In this document: positions 34,801 through 44,147 of the stretch, one piece after another
Layout of the letters: each line of letters opens with the position of its first letter
Numbering within the stretch: position 1 is the first letter of the stretch
DNA from: Urinicoccus timonensis
Lineage (GTDB): Bacteria > Bacillota > Clostridia > Tissierellales > Peptoniphilaceae
Assembly (NCBI RefSeq): GCF_900232945.1
Contig: NZ_OCTU01000005.1
Span: 1-64,000 of the forward strand
Direction: 5' to 3'
DNA: 64,000 nucleotides
Made by a program: the position numbers and the translations under genes
Notes under the pieces: generated by a model
Database searches by the model: none
What the model was told of the DNA's origin: nothing
What the model saw: only the letters and a program-made list of their open reading frames with translations

Positions 34801-35867
34801 AACTAGATGAATACATTATTCAGGATGGACAAAAGCTACGTCTTGGATATACAACAGGCAGCTGTGCAGTTGGTGCAACAACAGCTGCTTGTCTTATGTT
34901 AAAATCTGGTCAAGAAATTGACCAGGTCAACATTTTAACTCCTGCCGGGATAGAGCTCCAACTGGATGTGTGTGATATTACTAGGGGAGAGGACTGGGTT
35001 AAGTGTTGCATCGTCAAGGATGCTGGAGATGATCCGGATGCAACCGATGGCTTATCCATTTATGCAGAAGTTCATAAAAGACAAGACGACCGCATCGTCT
35101 TAGATGCAAAAGAAGGTGTGGGACGAATCCAACGTAAGGGCCTCTTTGGGGAAATCGGAGATCCAGCTATTAATCCTGTACCAAAAAAACTCTTACTTGA
35201 GACTTTGGAAAAATATTCTGAAACAGGCTTAAGTTGTTATATTTCCATTCCTGGAGGTCAGGAAGTTGCCAAAAGAACCTTTAATCGCTATATAGGAATT
35301 GAAGGAGGTCTTTCAGTCCTAGGAACCAAAGGCATTGTCTATCCCATGAGTGCTGAGGCTCTTTTAAAGAGTATCTACATGGAGTTGGAGATGATTGCAG
35401 AAAAATCTACCCAGGAGATCCTTTTAACTCCAGGAAATTATGGGAAGGAAGCCGTGAAAAAATCAGGTCTTGATTTACCTGTTGTGGAAGTGTCTAACTA
35501 TGTAGGTCAAGCTTTAAAATATGCCTATTCCTTAGGTTTTAGAAAATTTCACCTAATTGGCCATATTGGGAAGTTTTGCAAATTGGCAGTGGGGATTTTT
35601 CAAACCCATTCATCTACGGCAGACACCCGGATGGAGGCTTTTGTATATTATTTGGCTCTAATGGGTGCAGAAAAAGCTTTCTTAGAAAAGATAAATAGTT
35701 TATTAACGGCAGAAAAGGCCTTGGACCTTTGTCTGGAAGAAGGCTATGGAGAAATTATAAGAAGGATGGAGGAAGGTTGTAACCAGAGAATTATCAAGTA
35801 TCTTCGAGATGATTCTGTGGAAGTTTCAACCCATATCTATTCCATGAATCATGGGGTGAGATTATGA
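34797..35867 (+). CDS. cbiD: Cobalt-precorrin-5B C1-methyltransferase
   Basis: Methylates C1 and is specific to the anaerobic route. 356 residues: LRLGYTTGSCAVGATTAA at the start, VKDAGDDPDATDG, GVGRIQRKGL, IEGGLSVLGTKGIVYPMS and HLIGHIGKFCKLAVGIFQTH. Together with CbiG and CbiK it shows the early-cobalt pathway. Overlaps cbiE by four bases. Confidence 0.96.
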   Translation: MKLDEYIIQDGQKLRLGYTTGSCAVGATTAACLMLKSGQEIDQVNILTPAGIELQLDVCDITRGEDWVKCCIVKDAGDDPDATDGLSIYAEVHKRQDDRIVLDAKEGVGRIQRKGLFGEIGDPAINPVPKKLLLETLEKYSETGLSCYISIPGGQEVAKRTFNRYIGIEGGLSVLGTKGIVYPMSAEALLKSIYMELEMIAEKSTQEILLTPGNYGKEAVKKSGLDLPVVEVSNYVGQALKYAYSLGFRKFHLIGHIGKFCKLAVGIFQTHSSTADTRMEAFVYYLALMGAEKAFLEKINSLLTAEKALDLCLEEGYGEIIRRMEEGCNQRIIKYLRDDSVEVSTHIYSMNHGVRL

Positions 35868-36463
35868 TTGTTGTTGCTGGTGTAGGACCAGGAAATCCAA
35901 AGCTTTTGACTGTTCAAGTTAAAGAAGCTATTGAATCTTTTGACCACGTTATTGCTTTTGGACGAGTGAGCCAATCCTTGGTCTCTATTCGACCTGATAT
36001 TACTGAAGTAACCCGGGTCAGTGATTTAGAGGATAAAATTAAAGGTAAGGACCAGGTTTTGGTATTGGCTAGCGGAGACCCCTTGTTTTATGGGGTGACT
36101 AAATATTTGATGAGCCTAGGAATCCAGGTCGAGGAAGTTTATCCAGGTATTTCCAGTCTTCAATACTTTGCCTCTCGTTTAAAAAAGCCTTGGAATGACT
36201 ATAGATTAATTTCACTCCATGGCCGGGATTTTAATTTTAAGGAGTTTGAGAAAAACCCCTTGGCTATAAGCCTTTTGGACAAAGACCATAGTCCTAGTTG
36301 GCTTTCTAATGAATTAAAGATTCATGGATTTTCAGGAAAACTTATTGTTGGCTATCGGTTGAGTTATGATGATGAACTGATTGAAGAAATAGAAATAGGA
36401 CAAGAGGCATCAGATATTGATGCCCTAGCAGTGGCGGTGATAGAAATTGAAATGGCTAAATGA
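35864..36463 (+). CDS. cbiE: Cobalt-precorrin-7 C5-methyltransferase
   Basis: A 199-residue SAM methylase of the tetrapyrrole type: VVAGVGPGNPKLLTVQVKEAI, LVLASGDPLFYGVTKYL, EVYPGISSLQYFASRL and SLHGRD. It acts with CbiT on C5 and C15; in some species the two are fused as CobL, here they are separate and overlap by 17 bases. Confidence 0.94.
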   Translation: MIVVAGVGPGNPKLLTVQVKEAIESFDHVIAFGRVSQSLVSIRPDITEVTRVSDLEDKIKGKDQVLVLASGDPLFYGVTKYLMSLGIQVEEVYPGISSLQYFASRLKKPWNDYRLISLHGRDFNFKEFEKNPLAISLLDKDHSPSWLSNELKIHGFSGKLIVGYRLSYDDELIEEIEIGQEASDIDALAVAVIEIEMAK

Positions 36464-36995
36464 TGAAGATTTTATCCGGGCAAAAGTCCCAATGACGAAA
36501 AAGGCCATCCGGGTCTTGTCAGTATCCTATCTAGACTTAGAGGAAGGCTTGTCCTTATTGGATATTGGTAGTGGAACTGGAAGTATTTCAGTTCAAGCAG
36601 CTCTATTGGGTGCCCATGTAACGGCTATCGAGCGTAAAGAGGAAGGGGTTCATCTGCTAAAGGAAAATGCCAAGCGGCACGGAGTTGAAGTAAAAGCAAT
36701 CCATGGTTTGGCTCCGGAAGACCTTCCAGACCAAGACTTTGACCGAGCCTTTATCGGAGGAAGCGCTGGAAACTTAGAAGAGATTTTTTCATATCTAGAT
36801 AAACACTTAAAAAAGAGTGGAATTTTAGTAGGAAATTACATCACCTTAAAAAATACTTGGAAGATGTATGAGTTACTAAAAAAGCATAACTATCAAGATA
36901 TTGATGTTGAGTTAGTACAAACTGCAAAACTAGACCATTTAGGATTAATGAAGGGTGAAAATCCTATTTATATCATGAAGGGAGTTAAAGAATGA
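36447..36995 (+). CDS. cbiT: Cobalt-precorrin-6B C15-methyltransferase (decarboxylating)
   Basis: Methylates C15 and removes the C12 acetate carboxyl. 182 residues with a class I SAM fold: FIRAKVPMTKKAIRVLS, then LLDIGSGTGSISVQAA and the acidic VTAIERKEEG. It appears to start at a TTG inside the end of cbiE; the N-terminus NDEDFIRAKVPMTK matches the family, supporting that start. Confidence 0.93.
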   Translation: MKWLNDEDFIRAKVPMTKKAIRVLSVSYLDLEEGLSLLDIGSGTGSISVQAALLGAHVTAIERKEEGVHLLKENAKRHGVEVKAIHGLAPEDLPDQDFDRAFIGGSAGNLEEIFSYLDKHLKKSGILVGNYITLKNTWKMYELLKKHNYQDIDVELVQTAKLDHLGLMKGENPIYIMKGVKE

Positions 36996-37750
36996 TAACT
37001 TTTGTCGGAGCTGGTCCCGGAGATCCGGATTTAATAACTATTAAGGGTCGTAAGGCCTTGGAGAAGGCTGATATTATTATTTATGCGGGATCCTTGGTTA
37101 GCCCGGAACATTTAACTTGTGCAAAAGAAACTTGTGAAATCTATAATTCTGCAAAAATGCACTTAGATGAAGTTTTAGATGTCATGGTTGAAGGAGATCG
37201 AGCTGGTAAGGAAATTGTCCGACTCCATACAGGAGATCCGTCGATTTATGGGGCCATTCAAGAGCAGATGGATCCCTTGGAAAAATTGGGAATTGAATTT
37301 GAAGTGATCCCTGGAGTAAGCTCTTTTGTAGCAGCAGCTGCAGCTATAAAAAAAGAATTTACCCTACCCAATGTATCTCAAACCGTTATCCTTACAAGGG
37401 TTAAGGGGCGGACAGATGTTCCAGAATCTGAAAATCTTGAATCTTTGGCGGCCCACGGTGCCAGTATGGCCTTGTTTTTAAGTGTAGGGCATATTGAAAA
37501 AGTCATTGAATCTCTAATCAAGGGTTATGGAAGAGACGATGTCCCAGTAGCTGTTGTCTACCGGGCGACTTGGAAAGATGAAAAGAAAATTTTCGGCACC
37601 TTAAAGGATATTTGTCAAAAAGTCCAGGATGAAAATATTATTAAGCAAGCCCAGATTTTAGTGGGAGACTTTATAGATACAGACTATGAATTGTCTAAAC
37701 TATATGACAAGCATTTTACAACAGAATATCGTCAAGGAATAAAACGTTGA
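36992..37750 (+). CDS. cbiF: Cobalt-precorrin-4 C11-methyltransferase
   Basis: Methylates C11. 252 residues: FVGAGPGDPDLITIKGRKAL, IYAGSLVSPEHL, VRLHTGDPSIYGAIQEQ, VIPGVSSFVAAAAAI, LTRVKGRTDVPESE and VAVVYRATWKDEK, all as in the CbiF/CobM family. It overlaps cbiT and cbiG by four bases each. Confidence 0.96.
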   Translation: MITFVGAGPGDPDLITIKGRKALEKADIIIYAGSLVSPEHLTCAKETCEIYNSAKMHLDEVLDVMVEGDRAGKEIVRLHTGDPSIYGAIQEQMDPLEKLGIEFEVIPGVSSFVAAAAAIKKEFTLPNVSQTVILTRVKGRTDVPESENLESLAAHGASMALFLSVGHIEKVIESLIKGYGRDDVPVAVVYRATWKDEKKIFGTLKDICQKVQDENIIKQAQILVGDFIDTDYELSKLYDKHFTTEYRQGIKR

Positions 37751-38721
37751 AGGTCCTGTGTTATTCAAAAAAAGCCTATGATTTGGCTTTAAAATTGGAA
37801 ACAAGTCTTCCAATTAGTATTTTTTCAAAATATAAAGAGCCCTTCAAAACCCAAGAAGTAGTAGAGGACTCTTTTAGAAAAAATGAAGACTTAATCTTTA
37901 TTTCAGCTACAGGTATTGCCGTTCGGTCCATTGCTCCTTTTTTGAAAAACAAGGAGCAAGATCCAGCAGTACTCGTTATTGACGACCAAGGACGGTTTGT
38001 TATCAGCCTATGTTCAGGCCACTTGGGAGGAGCTAATGATCTAGCACGAACCATTGCTAGGAAAATAGGAGCTATCCCAGTAATTACTACGGCTACAGAT
38101 GGAAGAGGCTATGAAGGCCTGGACCTATATGCTAAAAAAATGAATTTTAGCTATGATTCAATCCATGACCTAACTCCTTTAACAGGAGCCATGGTTGATG
38201 ATAAGAAAATTTTTCTTTACAACCCCTATAAATACCAGGAGCCAAACTATCCAAATTTTACTAAGAAAATGGATTCTAAAATAGACTATAGCTTGGCTAT
38301 TACGGATGAAGACAAGTTAAATTTACCTGGATACAGTGTCTATCTTAGACCTAAAACCCTACACTTAGGTTTGGGGTGTAAAAAAGGAGCGGACTATCAA
38401 GCTTTAAAATTCTTAATAGAAGATGTTTTTAAAAAACTCAATTTAAGCCTAGCCAGTATTAAAGATATGGCTAGCATCGATATAAAAAAAGATGAAGAAG
38501 CTTTCAAGAAGTTGTCGGAAGATTTAAATATTGACTTTTTCTGTTTCAGACCAGAAGAATTAAGCCTTCTGGAAGACCGAGTTCAAGGCTCCAGTTTTGT
38601 TAAGAAGACAGTGGGAGTATCTTCAGTATCGGCAACAGCCGCCCTAAAATTAGGCGGAGAATTAATTATTGAAAAAGAAGTCTATGAAGGTTTTACACTA
38701 TCATTATCAAGGGAGGTATAG
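37747..38721 (+). CDS. cbiG: Cobalt-precorrin-5A hydrolase
   Basis: Opens the delta-lactone and releases acetaldehyde, a step unique to the anaerobic pathway. 324 residues: an N-terminal domain with FISATGIAVRSIAPFLKNK, a middle VISLCSGHLGGANDLARTIA and ITTATDG, and a C-terminal domain LGLGCKKGADYQAL...SVSATAALKLGG. It starts with TTG overlapping the cbiF stop; cbiH begins directly after its stop. Confidence 0.95.
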   Translation: MKVLCYSKKAYDLALKLETSLPISIFSKYKEPFKTQEVVEDSFRKNEDLIFISATGIAVRSIAPFLKNKEQDPAVLVIDDQGRFVISLCSGHLGGANDLARTIARKIGAIPVITTATDGRGYEGLDLYAKKMNFSYDSIHDLTPLTGAMVDDKKIFLYNPYKYQEPNYPNFTKKMDSKIDYSLAITDEDKLNLPGYSVYLRPKTLHLGLGCKKGADYQALKFLIEDVFKKLNLSLASIKDMASIDIKKDEEAFKKLSEDLNIDFFCFRPEELSLLEDRVQGSSFVKKTVGVSSVSATAALKLGGELIIEKEVYEGFTLSLSREV

Positions 38722-39444
38722 ATGGCAAAATTATATGTAATTGGAATTGGCCCTGGCGAAGAGGCCTTGTTTACCAAAAAAATGGTTGATGCAATTCAAG
38801 AATCAGAGGTTATTGTTGGCTACGGTCCTTATTTGGATTACTTGGGATCTCTAATAGAGGGAAAAACTCTCTATTCGACAGGGATGAAGAGCGAGATAGA
38901 CCGATGTAAAGAAGCCCTTCGTCAAGTAGAAGAAGGCAAGACAACATCCATTATTTCCACAGGAGATGCAGGTCTTTATGGCATGGCTGGCCCTATCTTT
39001 GAACTAAAGGCGGACCAAGAGGTAGAGGTTATTCCAGGAGTTTCAGCTAATTTTGCAGCAGCTGCTGAATTAGGAGCTCCTATTATGCATGACTATGCTT
39101 GTATTAGTCTCTCAGACCTTTTAACTCCCTGGGAAACCATTTTAAAGAGGGCTAGAAAAGCTGCTGAAGGAGACTTTGTAATTACTATTTATAATCCCCG
39201 GTCTAAAGGGCGTCCAGACCATCTTGAAAAAATAGTAAATATTCTTTTAGAAGTAAAGGACCCCAAAACTCCTGTAGGAATTGTAAAAAATGCAGGACGA
39301 CTTGGAACAGAAAAAACTGTCACACAATTGGATTCAATAGACTATGAACAAGTGGATATGTTGACCTGCCTTATTATTGGGAATTCAAATACCTATGTTA
39401 AGGACGGATTCATGGTGACTCCTAGAGGTTATGAAAATAAATGA
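38722..39444 (+). CDS. cbiH: Cobalt-precorrin-3B C17-methyltransferase
   Basis: Ring-contracting methylase acting at C17. 240 residues: YVIGIGPGEEALFTKKMVDAI, VIVGYGPYLDYL, IISTGDAGLYGMAGPIFEL, EVIPGVSANFAAAAELGAP and FVITIYNPRSKGRPDHL. GGGAGG lies just before the ATG. It overlaps cbiJ by four bases. Confidence 0.96.
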   Translation: MAKLYVIGIGPGEEALFTKKMVDAIQESEVIVGYGPYLDYLGSLIEGKTLYSTGMKSEIDRCKEALRQVEEGKTTSIISTGDAGLYGMAGPIFELKADQEVEVIPGVSANFAAAAELGAPIMHDYACISLSDLLTPWETILKRARKAAEGDFVITIYNPRSKGRPDHLEKIVNILLEVKDPKTPVGIVKNAGRLGTEKTVTQLDSIDYEQVDMLTCLIIGNSNTYVKDGFMVTPRGYENK

Positions 39445-40169
39445 TTTGGATTTTAGGAGGAACCACCGAGGTCAATAAGCTTTTAGACTTACTAGGCGAT
39501 GATGACCATATCATTACTGTGGCCACAGAAAGTGGAGCAGAAAGTACCCATTCAAAACACGTCCATGTAGGACGATTAACGAAAGCACAAATGTTGGATT
39601 TTGCCAAAGAAAATAGGGTGGATAAGATTGTAGACTTAACCCATCCCTATGCTACTATTGTTACAGACCAGGCAAGAGATGTAGCAAGAGAGTTGGAGAT
39701 TCCCTATTATAGATATATTCGCCCTGAGATCCACATGGAAAATGGATATACTGTAGGGTCTGTAGACGAGTGTTGCAAACTTTTAAAGAAACTCAACCAA
39801 GGACCCATTCTTTTTACTACAGGGAGTAAAAATATTAAGGATTTTGAGCCTATAAGAGGAGAAAACCAATTTATCTATCGAATTTTACCAACCTTGGAAA
39901 GTCTCCAACTTGCTTTTGATGCAGGCGTATCCTATAAGGACCTTGTTGCTATGTTGGGCCCTTTTTCCTTGGATTTGAATATAGCCCTGTTTAAGCAATA
40001 TGGAGTTAGGTATTGCGTTATGAAAGAAAGTGGAAAAGAAGGTGGTCAAGAAGAAAAAATTTTTGCTTGTAAGCAAGCCAATGTATGTCCAATCGTCATA
40101 AAAAGACAAGTTGAAGAAGATGGATATAAAGATTTAAATGCCCTTATTTCAGATCTTTTAAAAAATTGA
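39441..40169 (+). CDS. cbiJ: Cobalt-precorrin-6A reductase
   Basis: Reduces the macrocycle of precorrin-6A with a pyridine nucleotide. 242 residues: IWILGGTTEVNKLLDLL at the start, VDKIVDLTHPYATIVTDQA, YYRYIRPE, ILFTTGSKNIKDFEPI, VAMLGPFSLDLNIALFKQY and VMKESGKEGG. The stop is followed by a 12-base gap with AAAGGAG for cobT. Confidence 0.95.
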   Translation: MIWILGGTTEVNKLLDLLGDDDHIITVATESGAESTHSKHVHVGRLTKAQMLDFAKENRVDKIVDLTHPYATIVTDQARDVARELEIPYYRYIRPEIHMENGYTVGSVDECCKLLKKLNQGPILFTTGSKNIKDFEPIRGENQFIYRILPTLESLQLAFDAGVSYKDLVAMLGPFSLDLNIALFKQYGVRYCVMKESGKEGGQEEKIFACKQANVCPIVIKRQVEEDGYKDLNALISDLLKN

Positions 40170-40181
40170 AAGGAGAAAATT

Positions 40182-41267
40182 TTGAATCAATTTAAAGATT
40201 TTCCACTGCATCCATTAGACGAAGAAGCTGCTAAAAAGGCCAGAGAAATTTGGGACTCAAGAACCCACCCCATAGGTAGTCTAGGCACCCTAGAAGAAAT
40301 GACCATTCAACTGGCTAAAATAACCGGAAATCCTACCAATGATTTGGACAAAAAAGTGGTTATCGTCATGGCTTCAGATAATGGAATTTATGAAGAAGAT
40401 GTGAGTTCTTCCCCCCAAGCTTTTACCTATATGCTGACTAATGCTATGGCCAGGGGTGAAACTGGTGTAGCAGCCTTGTGTAATTATCAAGAAAGTGATG
40501 TAGCTGTTGTCAATATTGGAATTATTGATCAAGGCCCCTATGAAGACAATGTTATTCAAAAACAAGTAAGTCAAGGAACAAAAAACTTTATAAAAGAGCC
40601 AGCAATTCCTATGGAAGATGTTTACAGGGCCATCCAAGCTGGCATGGATGTTGCAGAAGATTACATTCAAAGAGGCTATAAGATATTGGGGACTGGAGAG
40701 CTTGGTATCGCCAATACCACCACATCCTCAGCTGTTTTAGCAGCCTTGTCCCAATACAAGGTGGAAGATTGCGTGGGCCTTGGAGGAGGAATCACCAACC
40801 AACAACTGGTCAATAAAGTGAATGTCATAAAAAAGGCTATTGAAAAATATGACCTATACAATCAAGATGTTTTTACGGTTCTTTCTTGCGTTGGAGGCTT
40901 GGATATTTGTGGCTTGGTAGGGGTTTTTCTAGCTGGAGCCAAGTATGGTGTACCAGTAGTTATTGATGGCATCATTAGTGTTGTGGCAGCCCTTTGTGCT
41001 GACCGTATTGCTCCAGGTGCCAGAGAATTTTTCTTTGCATCCCACTTATCTATGGAAAAGGCCATGACAGGTTCTTTGGACCTATTAGGAAAAGAAGCTC
41101 TTGTCTACCTTCACATGCGGTTGGGAGAAGGATCTGGATGTCCCTTCACTTTTACAATTTTTGACCACGCTCTTTACGCTATGAAGAACATGGGGACCTT
41201 TGATTCAAATGCTATTCAAAACACCTTACTTGTCAATATAAGGGATATGGATGGAGATCAAAAATGA
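40182..41267 (+). CDS. cobT: Nicotinate-nucleotide--dimethylbenzimidazole phosphoribosyltransferase
   Basis: Makes alpha-ribazole phosphate (or a related lower-ligand base nucleotide) for the cobalamin loop. 361 residues starting at a TTG with AAAGGAG upstream. Motifs: LDEEAAKKAREIWDSRTHPIG with LGTLEEM, VIVMASDNGIYEEDVSS, GTGELGIANTTTSSAV, GLGGGITN and the catalytic region LGEGSGCPF. No bzaAB or bluB gene for making the base is in the window, so the native lower ligand is open. Confidence 0.96.
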   Translation: MNQFKDFPLHPLDEEAAKKAREIWDSRTHPIGSLGTLEEMTIQLAKITGNPTNDLDKKVVIVMASDNGIYEEDVSSSPQAFTYMLTNAMARGETGVAALCNYQESDVAVVNIGIIDQGPYEDNVIQKQVSQGTKNFIKEPAIPMEDVYRAIQAGMDVAEDYIQRGYKILGTGELGIANTTTSSAVLAALSQYKVEDCVGLGGGITNQQLVNKVNVIKKAIEKYDLYNQDVFTVLSCVGGLDICGLVGVFLAGAKYGVPVVIDGIISVVAALCADRIAPGAREFFFASHLSMEKAMTGSLDLLGKEALVYLHMRLGEGSGCPFTFTIFDHALYAMKNMGTFDSNAIQNTLLVNIRDMDGDQK

Positions 41268-41803
41268 TTACTTTGATTACTGGAGGAGCTAGAAGTGGAA
41301 AATCCTCCTTTGCTGAAAATTTATTGGCTGGCAAAAAGGATGTCACCTATATTGCAACTTCCCAGGTTTATGATGATGAAATGAAAGAACGAGTCAGACA
41401 GCATAAGCTCAGAAGGCCACAGGAGTGGAATACTTGGGAGAGTCCCTTGAAACTAGAGGGCTGTCCCTATCAGACTTCCTATTACCTACTGGACTGCCTA
41501 ACCTTACTTACAACAAACCATACCTTTGATGTTTTAAAAGATGGAGACCACATTAGTCCTGAAATGCAAAAAGAAATTGAAGAAAATATTAAGGCGGAAA
41601 TTTTTTCACTTTGTCAAGAAATAAGAAGTACTTCGGGACATTTGATCATGGTAACCAATGAAGTTGGCTCCAGTATTGTTCCAGAAAACCACTTGTCTAG
41701 AGTTTTTAGGGATATCCAAGGGCGAATCAACCAATATGCAGCCAATCTGGCAGATAAAGCCTATATTGTAATCTGTGGACAAGGAGTTTTGATTAAAGGA
41801 TGA
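41264..41803 (+). CDS. cobU: Adenosylcobinamide kinase/guanylyltransferase
   Basis: Phosphorylates adenosylcobinamide and converts it to the GDP form. 179 residues, with the P-loop GGARSGKSSFAENL at 7-20, the guanylylated His in RVRQHKLRRP, and LLDCLTLL and MVTNEVGSSIVPENHLSR. It overlaps cobT and cobS by four bases each. Confidence 0.96.
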   Translation: MITLITGGARSGKSSFAENLLAGKKDVTYIATSQVYDDEMKERVRQHKLRRPQEWNTWESPLKLEGCPYQTSYYLLDCLTLLTTNHTFDVLKDGDHISPEMQKEIEENIKAEIFSLCQEIRSTSGHLIMVTNEVGSSIVPENHLSRVFRDIQGRINQYAANLADKAYIVICGQGVLIKG

Positions 41804-42513
41804 AGGCATTTATACTCGCTTTACAATTTTTAACCCGATTTTATATTCCAATCCAGGTAGATTTTTCTGACAAAAACTTAAGGCATAGTTTGTTTTTCTT
41901 TCCTTGGGTAGGCTTATTAATGGGTTATTTACTAACCATTCCCTTTAGAATCATTAGTAAGCAAGAAATTGCAGCCTTGCTTGTTTTAATTCTTTGGATT
42001 GCCTTTACTGGAGGGATGCATTTAGATGGCTTAAGTGATATGGCAGATGGCTTCTTCTCCAATAAAGAAAAGGATAAGATTCTGGAAATTATGAAGGATT
42101 CTCGAGTAGGAGCCTTTGGAGTTATTTCCTTAATATTAATTTTATTGTCAAAATACGTCCTACTGAGTCAGGCTTCATTAACATTTTATTCCTTGCCAGG
42201 GGTTCTAGCAGGGGCTCGGTTTGCTAATTCTCTAATTATTGGGACCTTTCCACCAGCGCGACCGGATGGTATGGGAAGAATGTTACAAAAAACAAAACCT
42301 CTTCCTTACATTCTCGTTTCTGGAATCTTGCTCTTAGTCTACTTATTTTTTATGGATAGAAAACTGCTTTTGGTCCTATTAGTTCAGGTTCTGGTTGTAG
42401 GAATTACTTCGTTTATTTCTTTGAAAAAAATCGATGGTGTTACTGGAGATAATTATGGAGCAAATGTGGAACTAGCAGAAGCCTTTGGACTTCTAGTTTT
42501 AGGGTTGGTTTGA
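41800..42513 (+). CDS. cobS: Adenosylcobinamide-GDP ribazoletransferase (cobalamin synthase)
   Basis: Membrane enzyme joining adenosylcobinamide-GDP with alpha-ribazole phosphate. 237 residues with five or six hydrophobic segments. The metal-binding site is GGMHLDGLSDMADGFFS, followed by MKDSRVGAFGVISL and the late GVTGDNYGANVELAEA. It ends one base before cobC. Confidence 0.95.
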   Translation: MKAFILALQFLTRFYIPIQVDFSDKNLRHSLFFFPWVGLLMGYLLTIPFRIISKQEIAALLVLILWIAFTGGMHLDGLSDMADGFFSNKEKDKILEIMKDSRVGAFGVISLILILLSKYVLLSQASLTFYSLPGVLAGARFANSLIIGTFPPARPDGMGRMLQKTKPLPYILVSGILLLVYLFFMDRKLLLVLLVQVLVVGITSFISLKKIDGVTGDNYGANVELAEAFGLLVLGLV

Positions 42514-42514
42514 T

Positions 42515-43075
42515 ATGAAGATATATTTAATAAGACATGGACAAAGCCAGGCAAATGTCCAAGGAATATATGCAAGTATAGATACTCCATTAACTGACTT
42601 GGGTCAAGAAAGCTTAAAGTTTTTGGAACAAAATCCGCCTCAAGGAGACTTGTATGTTAGCCCGGCCAAAAGAGCAATCCAAACTGCGGAGGGAATTTTT
42701 GCTAGGCCAGGAAAAATTGAGGACAGACTCTTAGAAATTTCCTATGGAGTCTTAGAGGGATTGACTTTTTCTCAAGGACAAGAAAGTTATCCAGAGGAGA
42801 TAAAAAATTGGATGAAAAATCCATTTGATTTTGGGCCACCTCAAGGGGAAAGTATTAAAGAATTAATGGACCGTGTAAAAAGTCTTTTAGATGATTGGAT
42901 TCAATTGGATCGAGATGTGGTTGCTGTAACTCACGAAGGAGTTATCCGGGCCTTTTTAGCCCTTATATTGGGGCAAAAGGAAAGCTATTTTAAATTTTTT
43001 GTTGAAAATGCCAGTCTAAGCATTTTGAGGATAGAAAATGGCTTTTCTCAAATCTTACAAATTAATTACAAATAA
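42515..43075 (+). CDS. cobC: Alpha-ribazole phosphatase (histidine phosphatase)
   Basis: Histidine phosphatase with the catalytic LIRHGQSQANVQG at residues 5-17, SPAKRAIQTAE, the acid-base Glu in LEISYGVLEGLTF, and VVAVTHEGVIRAFL. In this position it should remove the phosphate from alpha-ribazole-phosphate or adenosylcobalamin-phosphate. 186 residues. It is the last gene of the cobalamin operon. A general phosphoglycerate-mutase-like role cannot be ruled out from sequence alone. Confidence 0.88.
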   Translation: MKIYLIRHGQSQANVQGIYASIDTPLTDLGQESLKFLEQNPPQGDLYVSPAKRAIQTAEGIFARPGKIEDRLLEISYGVLEGLTFSQGQESYPEEIKNWMKNPFDFGPPQGESIKELMDRVKSLLDDWIQLDRDVVAVTHEGVIRAFLALILGQKESYFKFFVENASLSILRIENGFSQILQINYK

Positions 43076-43084
43076 GTAACAAAA

Positions 43085-43113
43085 TGACACTTTTTCAAAA
43101 TATCTGCTACAAT
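43085..43113 (+). promoter_or_regulatory. Promoter of the second SLH protein
   Basis: TGACAC (43085-43090), 17 bases, TACAAT (43108-43113), about 20 bases before the gene. Confidence 0.6.
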
Positions 43114-43132
43114 AGGCAAGGAGGTTGATATT

Positions 43133-44095
43133 TTGAAAAGATTAAACAAAATACTTATTTTATTTTTGTGTATTATAACTTGTATACCCATGACTACTTA
43201 TGCTAAAGGAGTTTATGAAAAACCAACGCATTTAAATATATCCATTCAGAAGAATGAGATGGAAGAATACAGTCACTTTACTCTATCTTGGTCTAATCCT
43301 AAGTCAATTCAAGATAAGATCAATAAAGGAATTCCTATTATGGCGGAAATTGACTTAAAGAATAATGGAGATCCTTGGCATTCAGAAGCAAAAAAACCCT
43401 TAGTCCAAATCCCCTTAGAAAAGGGAGCTAAGAGTCAAATCATCTTGGATGAAAACAGCTTTGCTACGGTTAAGGAGTTCAATGTATTTTTATCCAATTA
43501 TTCCTTTAGGGTTCGTTATCGTTTGGGAAATACCCAATCAGATTTTTCATCTTATGTCAGTGTAGGATTGAGACCCAGCTTAAAAAATGTAAGCTCTTGG
43601 GCTGTGGAAAATTTAAATCAGGCCAACAAATTAGGCCTGGTGCCCAATAGCGTTAAAAGTGATCTGAAGTCACCTATTATCCGAGAAGAATTTGCCCATG
43701 CCTTGGTCTTAGCTTATGAAAAGAAAGCGGGTAAAGTTGCTAGCTTAAGCAGTAGTGGATTTTCGGATGCCAAACAATCTTATATCTTAAAGGCCAAAGA
43801 ATTAGGCTTTATCCAAGGTGTCGGTGGCAATCGCTTTAACCCCAAAGGCAAGATTACTCGGGAAGAAATGGCTACAATGGTGGCCAAATTATGCCAAACT
43901 TTAGGAAAAGAAGGTCACGAGTCCCAAGGGAAATTCAAGGATGATGGGTCCATTTCATTTTGGGCCAAGGAAAGTGTCTACAAGATGGAATCCTTAGGCC
44001 TGATTAAGGGATATAATGGAAGGTTTTCACCTAAGAAGACATCTTCTCGGGAAGAAGCTTTAATTGTTGCTTATGGGATTGTAAATCTTAAATAA
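43133..44095 (+). CDS. Secreted SLH-domain protein
   Basis: 320 residues: a signal peptide (MKRLNKILILFLCIITCIPMTTYA), a central 130-residue part with fibronectin-like beta patterning (FTLSWSNPKSIQDK, FRVRYRLGNTQSDFSS), and three SLH-like repeats at the C-terminus (WAVENLNQANKLGLVP, ILKAKELGFIQGVGGNRFNP, WAKESVYKMESLGLIKGYNG). It should sit on the wall. It starts at a TTG with AAGGAGG upstream. Its base composition matches its neighbours, unlike the SLH protein at 2365. Confidence 0.85.
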   Translation: MKRLNKILILFLCIITCIPMTTYAKGVYEKPTHLNISIQKNEMEEYSHFTLSWSNPKSIQDKINKGIPIMAEIDLKNNGDPWHSEAKKPLVQIPLEKGAKSQIILDENSFATVKEFNVFLSNYSFRVRYRLGNTQSDFSSYVSVGLRPSLKNVSSWAVENLNQANKLGLVPNSVKSDLKSPIIREEFAHALVLAYEKKAGKVASLSSSGFSDAKQSYILKAKELGFIQGVGGNRFNPKGKITREEMATMVAKLCQTLGKEGHESQGKFKDDGSISFWAKESVYKMESLGLIKGYNGRFSPKKTSSREEALIVAYGIVNLK

Positions 44096-44102
44096 ACAAA
44101 AA

Positions 44103-44143
44103 AATGTCTCGGAATGATGAAATTCCGAGACATTTTTTTGTTT
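44103..44143. terminator. Bidirectional terminator between the SLH protein and glmS
   Basis: AAAAAATGTCTCGGAAT pairs with ATTCCGAGACATTTTTTT around a 5-base loop. It closes both convergent genes. Confidence 0.88.
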
Positions 44144-44147
44144 ATTT

